From NCBI RefSeq assembly GCF_900103835.1, contig NZ_FNID01000024.1, positions 1 through 45,372 of the forward strand: a DNA stretch of 45,372 nt, written 5' to 3'. This DNA comes from Acetanaerobacterium elongatum. GTDB lineage: Bacteria; Bacillota; Clostridia; Oscillospirales; Ruminococcaceae. The first letter of the stretch is position 1, and every line of letters starts with the position of its first letter. The translations under genes were made by a program, and so were the position numbers. Shown here piece by piece: positions 42,381-45,372 of the stretch. Below the pieces are notes generated by a model. That model did no database searches, was not told where the DNA came from, and was given only the letters and a program-made list of their open reading frames with translations.

Positions 42381-43271
42381 ATGTCAAATAACAGTACCTA
42401 CGAGAATATCCCCGTGATAACCCCTTCGCAGTTCCCGCCGCAGCATCAGCCGCTTCAGCCCGGCTCGCAGGGCGCCATGAACCCCATCCCGATTACCGAC
42501 AACCCGCTCTACCACGGCAGCGGAAAGCTGGAAGGCCGTGTTGCCATCGTTACCGGCGGCGACAGCGGCATCGGGCAGGCGGTGGCGGTGGCGTTTGCCA
42601 AGGAGGGCGCCGACATCGTGGTGCCGTTTTACAGCGAGCAGGAGGATGCGGGCGAAACCGTGCGGTTGGTTTCGGCTACCGGCAGGCGCTGCGTAACGGT
42701 AATCTGCGACCTTAAGCAGGAGTCAAGCGCCCGGCAGGTGGTGGATACCGCCCTTCATGATTTTGGGCATATCAGCATCCTCGTAAACAATATCGCGGTG
42801 CAGTTTCCGCAAAACAGCATCTCTGACATCACTGTGGAGCAGCTCAACAACACCTTTGCCACCAACATCATCAGCTATTTTTATATGACCAAGGCGGTGC
42901 TTCCCCATCTCAGGCAGGGCGCCAGCATCATCAACACCACCTCGGTGACGGCCTACAAAGGGCAGCCTACCCTCATCGACTACTCCGCCAGCAAGGGCGC
43001 GGTGGTGTCGTTCACCCGCTCGATGGCGCTCTCGCTTGCCTCAAACGGCATTCGTGTAAACGCCGTTGCCCCCGGCCCGGTGTGGACACCGCTCATCCCT
43101 TCAAGCTTCAGCGAAGAGGATGTTGCCAAATTCGGCAAGAATGTCCCGCTCGGGCGCGCCGCGCAGCCGTTTGAGCTCGCCCCCACCTATGTATACCTCG
43201 CGAGCGACGACTCCGCCTTTGTCACCGGTCAGGTGCTGCATGTAAACGGCGGCATTATCACCGATTCCTGA
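42381..43271 (+). CDS. Short-chain dehydrogenase/reductase (GSP39/YhdF-like)
   Basis: A 296-residue NAD(P)-dependent oxidoreductase. It has an N-terminal extension (about 1-50; FPPQHQPLQPGSQGAMNPIP), as in general-stress SDRs such as YhdF/GSP39, then the Rossmann fold with TGGDSGIG (58-65), NNIA (about 136-139), Ser188 and the catalytic Tyr201-x-x-x-Lys205 (YSASK). NAVAPGPVWTPL and VTGQVLHVNGG are conserved in the group. The start is ATG 42381, seven bases after AAGGAG; the frame extends upstream to 42357. The substrate cannot be told. Monocistronic with its own terminator. Confidence 0.93.
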   Translation: MSNNSTYENIPVITPSQFPPQHQPLQPGSQGAMNPIPITDNPLYHGSGKLEGRVAIVTGGDSGIGQAVAVAFAKEGADIVVPFYSEQEDAGETVRLVSATGRRCVTVICDLKQESSARQVVDTALHDFGHISILVNNIAVQFPQNSISDITVEQLNNTFATNIISYFYMTKAVLPHLRQGASIINTTSVTAYKGQPTLIDYSASKGAVVSFTRSMALSLASNGIRVNAVAPGPVWTPLIPSSFSEEDVAKFGKNVPLGRAAQPFELAPTYVYLASDDSAFVTGQVLHVNGGIITDS

Positions 43272-43300
43272 TTTTTCGCCAATCTTTGCATATAATCCAC

Positions 43301-43327
43301 AAGCGGGCCGTATCCGACCCGCTTTTT
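43301..43327 (+). terminator. Terminator after the SDR gene
   Basis: AAGCGGG (43301-43307) pairs with CCCGCTT (43318-43324), followed by TTTTTATTT. Confidence 0.85.
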
Positions 43328-43365
43328 ATTTGCCAGTTCTCTCAATAGCAAAAGGAATAAAGATG

Positions 43366-43374
43366 TGCTATAAT
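43366..43374 (+). promoter_or_regulatory. Extended -10 promoter element of the GNAT gene
   Basis: TGC-TATAAT at 43366-43374, about 57 bases before the GNAT start. No clear -35 box. Confidence 0.45.
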
Positions 43375-43430
43375 CAGTTCAATTTACCTGAACCAACAGA
43401 ATATTTGACATCGAGAGGAAGGATTGCATC

Positions 43431-43934
43431 ATGAACTGTGGGATACGCAAATGGCGGATTGAGGACGCTGCCGACCTGGCCGCGGCCCTGAACAACACAA
43501 AGATTATGGATAACCTGCGCGACGGCCTGCCCTACCCCTATACCGCTGCCGACGCTGAGGGCTACATCACCGCCATGCTGAGCGCGGAGAAAGACAGCGT
43601 CTACGCCTTTGCCATCACGGTAGACGACAAGGCGGTTGGCAGCATCGGCGTGTTCCGCAAGGAGAACATCCACCGCCGCACCGCCGAAATCGGGTACTAT
43701 GTTGCGGAGCCCTACTGGGGCAAGGGCGTCGGCACCGCCGCGCTGAAGGAGACCTGCCGCTATGTGTTTAAGCACACCGACATTCTGCGCATCTTCGCCG
43801 AGCCGTTTGCCTATAATCAGGCGTCCTGCCGTATCCTTGAAAAGGCGGGCTTTACCTGCGAGGGCACATTAAGAAGCAACGCGGTGAAGAACGGCAAGGT
43901 GCAGGATATGAAGATGTATTCGCTCATCAAATAG
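43431..43934 (+). CDS. GNAT-family N-acetyltransferase (RimJ/RimL-like)
   Basis: A 167-residue acetyl-CoA-dependent acetyltransferase. It has motif C/D (IRKWRIEDAADLAAAL), a central beta-strand (GSIGVFR), motif A EIGYYVAEPYWGKGVGTAALKE (Q/RxxGxG/A-type acetyl-CoA loop, here WGKGVGT), and motif B FAYNQASCRILEKAGFTCEGTLR, which is typical of the RimJ/RimL type that acetylates protein N-termini or small amines. AGGAAGGA lies seven bases before the ATG. The substrate is unknown. It is followed 82 bases later by an AraC gene with its own promoter. Confidence 0.92.
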   Translation: MNCGIRKWRIEDAADLAAALNNTKIMDNLRDGLPYPYTAADAEGYITAMLSAEKDSVYAFAITVDDKAVGSIGVFRKENIHRRTAEIGYYVAEPYWGKGVGTAALKETCRYVFKHTDILRIFAEPFAYNQASCRILEKAGFTCEGTLRSNAVKNGKVQDMKMYSLIK

Positions 43935-43976
43935 CAATAAAACCGCAAGAGATATCAGGTTATTTCATACACTCTG

Positions 43977-43985
43977 TGATATAAT
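43977..43985 (+). promoter_or_regulatory. Extended -10 promoter element of the AraC gene
   Basis: TGATATAAT at 43977-43985. It lies across the upstream in-frame ATG (43984), so translation must start further down. Confidence 0.55.
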
Positions 43986-44016
43986 GAACATAAACCCTAT
44001 GCAAAGGAGCGTTTAT

Positions 44017-44409
44017 ATGGATTACAAGCATCAGATGAAGCAGGCTGCCGACTATATTGAAACGCACCTGTGCGAGCCTATCCGTCTGGCGGAGGTGGCA
44101 AGGCAGACGTTTCTTTCGCCCTACCATTTTCACCGGATATTCCGCACCCAAACGGGCGTTGCCGTAATGGCCTATGTGCGCAGCCGCCGTTTATCCGAGG
44201 CCGCGCGCGAGCTGAAGGAAACCGACACCCGCATCACCGACCTTGCGTTTAAATACCAGTTTAATTCGGAGGAGGCATTCTCCCGCGCGTTTAAGGGGCT
44301 ATTCGGCCTAAGCCCGAGGGAATACCGCCAGACCGCGCGTGCCGCTCAGCCTGTGTGCGTGCAGCATACCGCGCACACCTCCTGCGGTTCACCGCGCATG
44401 GCGGCATAG
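44017..44409 (+). CDS. Short AraC-family regulator (DNA-binding domain only)
   Basis: A 130-residue protein. It is almost entirely the two-HTH AraC domain (about 5-105; LAEVARQTFLSPYHFHRIFRTQTG and ITDLAFKYQFNSEEAFSRAFKGLFGLSPREYR) with a 25-residue tail. Regulators with this N-terminal HTH layout normally go on into a GyrI-like effector domain of about 150 residues; here the stop comes first and no remnant was seen in the next 43 bases before clpP. AAAGGAG lies seven bases before ATG 44017. It may act without a small effector, or be a shortened copy. Confidence 0.85.
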   Translation: MDYKHQMKQAADYIETHLCEPIRLAEVARQTFLSPYHFHRIFRTQTGVAVMAYVRSRRLSEAARELKETDTRITDLAFKYQFNSEEAFSRAFKGLFGLSPREYRQTARAAQPVCVQHTAHTSCGSPRMAA

Positions 44410-44452
44410 TGCCTATTCCGAAGCCATACATTTTATAAAGGGATGATTGTAC

Positions 44453-45040
44453 ATGAGCTTAGTACCGGTAGTAATTGAACAAACCAGCCGCGGCGAGCGG
44501 TCGTATGATATCTACTCGCGGCTGCTGAATGACCGCATTATCATGTTAAGCGAAGAGGTAAACGACACCACCGCAAGCCTTATTATCGCGCAGCTCTTGT
44601 TTCTGGAGGGCGCCGACCCCGACAAGGACATCCAGTTTTACATCAACAGCCCCGGCGGCTCGGTAACCTCGGCGTTCGCCATCTTCGACACCATGCGCTA
44701 CATCAAGCCGGATGTTTCCACCATCTGCGTGGGCCTTGCCGCAAGCGCCGCCTCGTTCTTGCTGGCGGCGGGCACCAAGGGCAAGCGGTTTGTGCTGCCC
44801 AACAGCGAGGTGCTTATCCATCAGCCATGGGTGCAGGGCATTAAGGGGCAGGCCACCGACATCAAGATTCACGCCGACTGGCTGCAGGGCACCAAGGCCA
44901 AGCTCAACCGCTATTTCAGCGAGCTTACCGGCCAGCCGATTGAGCGCATTAATCAGGACATGGAGCGCGACCACTTTCTCACTGCGCAGGAGGCCAAGGA
45001 CTACGGTCTAGTCGATGCGGTAATCACCAGCAGGGTTTAA
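44453..45040 (+). CDS. clpP: ATP-dependent Clp protease proteolytic subunit (ClpP paralogue)
   Basis: A 195-residue serine protease subunit of the barrel-shaped Clp complex. It has Ser98 in [11 protein letters not shown], His123 in LIHQPW and Asp173 in [25 protein letters not shown] is also present. Typical ClpP has ASMGAFLL after the serine and HQPLGG after the histidine; here these read ASAASFLL and HQPWVQG, so this looks like a diverged second ClpP. The start ATG 44453 has AAAGGG ten bases upstream; a TTG at 44447 is possible. clpX does not follow; an IS200/IS605 end starts right behind the stop. Confidence 0.92.
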   Translation: MSLVPVVIEQTSRGERSYDIYSRLLNDRIIMLSEEVNDTTASLIIAQLLFLEGADPDKDIQFYINSPGGSVTSAFAIFDTMRYIKPDVSTICVGLAASAASFLLAAGTKGKRFVLPNSEVLIHQPWVQGIKGQATDIKIHADWLQGTKAKLNRYFSELTGQPIERINQDMERDHFLTAQEAKDYGLVDAVITSRV

Positions 45041-45151
45041 TCAAAACCACCAGTTAAACTGGTGGTATGCACCAGCCCTAAAAGGGCATATTACTGGCAC
45101 AGCGTCTCAAGACGCACTGAATGGTTCCGCCAACCGCATTACTATTACGGG

Positions 45152-45177
45152 CAGCCGCTAAAGCGGCTGTTCGTTTT
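45152..45177 (+). terminator. Terminator-like hairpin within the IS end
   Basis: CAGCCGCT (45152-45159) pairs with AGCGGCTG (45162-45169), followed by TTCGTTTTT. On the plus strand it could end clpP transcription. Confidence 0.6.
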
Positions 45178-45372
45178 TCATGCCTTTGTTTCCTTGCTAC
45201 CCGTGAACGGGTCTATGTATTCTTTGAATGATATTTGATCTGAAGCTATGTCTTCTTGTAATTGGTTTTTGATATATTCTTCAATTACTTTTGCATTTCT
45301 TCCTACTGTATCAACATAATATCCTCTGCACCAGAAATGCCTGTTCCCATACTTATACTTCAAATTTGCATG
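45178..45372 (-). CDS. tnpA: IS200/IS605 transposase TnpA (Y1 type), C-terminal part
   Basis: The frame is open to the window edge and gives 64 residues ending at the TGA at 45180-45178. It reads HANLKYKYGNRHFWCRGYY, then VDTVGRN, KVIEEYIKNQLQEDI and PFTGSKETKA. This is the C-terminal end of the IS200-like Y1 transposase; the Tyr in EEYIKNQ is the expected nucleophile. The HUH metal-binding motif lies outside the window. The gene is convergent to clpP. Confidence 0.88.
   Translation of the reverse strand, partial: HANLKYKYGNRHFWCRGYYVDTVGRNAKVIEEYIKNQLQEDIASDQISFKEYIDPFTGSKETKA

Larger units (their letters stand above)
45041..45372. mobile_element. IS200/IS605-family element, right part (cut by window edge)
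   Basis: It combines a minus-strand tnpA 3' end with a hairpin-rich end region: ACCACCAGT/ACTGGTGGT (45046-45066), GCCCT/AGGGC (45075-45087), GCGTCT/AGACGC (45102-45115) and CAGCCGCT/AGCGGCTG (45152-45169). Subterminal hairpins and no inverted termini are typical of these single-strand-transposed elements. The outer boundary lies within a few bases of the clpP stop codon, but the exact cleavage site was not fixed. Confidence 0.75.

Overview
The window looks like chromosomal DNA of an anaerobic, endospore-forming Clostridia member, most likely of the Oscillospiraceae/Ruminococcaceae type. This is inference from gene content: SpoIIE, YpeB, a BofC-like protein, a solo MsmX-type sugar ATPase, class B sortases, a FusA2-type EF-G paralogue and several Firmicutes-only families, with good AGGAGG ribosome sites and TTGACA/TATAAT promoters. 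No rRNA, tRNA, CRISPR array, prophage or plasmid backbone was seen. Both edges cut transposase genes: an IS110-type 3' end at the left and an IS200/IS605-type tnpA at the right.

Layout. 1-4.8 kb: IS110 remnant, ypeB, a two-component system and a divergent secreted Gly/Cys-rich DUF2680-like protein. 4.8-7.9 kb: sugar-importer ATPase, RsuA-type pseudouridine synthase and a membrane-anchored DUF4830-like protein, all on the minus strand. 8.2-13 kb: a candidate small RNA, then four class B sortase genes in a row, three of which carry lipoprotein signals. 13.2-17.1 kb: an autoregulated-looking GntR/ABC ATPase/permease operon. 17.2-21.7 kb: YitT-like protein, an ECF sigma factor with a membrane-bound beta-propeller partner, and a BofC-like protein. 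21.9-25.9 kb: class A penicillin-binding protein and a secreted protein ending in an NPNTG sorting signal, the likely substrate of the upstream sortases. 25.9-33.1 kb, minus strand: membrane protein, EF-G-like GTPase, a very unusual degenerate P-type ATPase with a proline-rich N-terminus, and RlmB. 33.1-34.3 kb: a nearly gene-free stretch with four tandem hairpins and a cluster of GTTGAAAA repeats around one small gene. 34.3-45.4 kb: DUF6062-like zinc protein, OGG-type DNA glycosylase, lipoprotein, PocR-type soluble chemoreceptor, SpoIIE, YggS, SDR, GNAT, short AraC regulator, a ClpP paralogue, and the IS200/IS605 end.

How the genes fit together. Envelope and sporulation functions dominate (sortases and substrate, PBP, YpeB, SpoIIE, BofC-like). 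The most novel-looking items are the pseudo-P-type ATPase, in which the phosphorylated aspartate motif and other catalytic motifs are absent while the fold is recognisable, the set of lipid-anchored sortases, and two intergenic regions with strong RNA- or DNA-level structure. All homology statements rest on motif recognition by eye; no database search was run.
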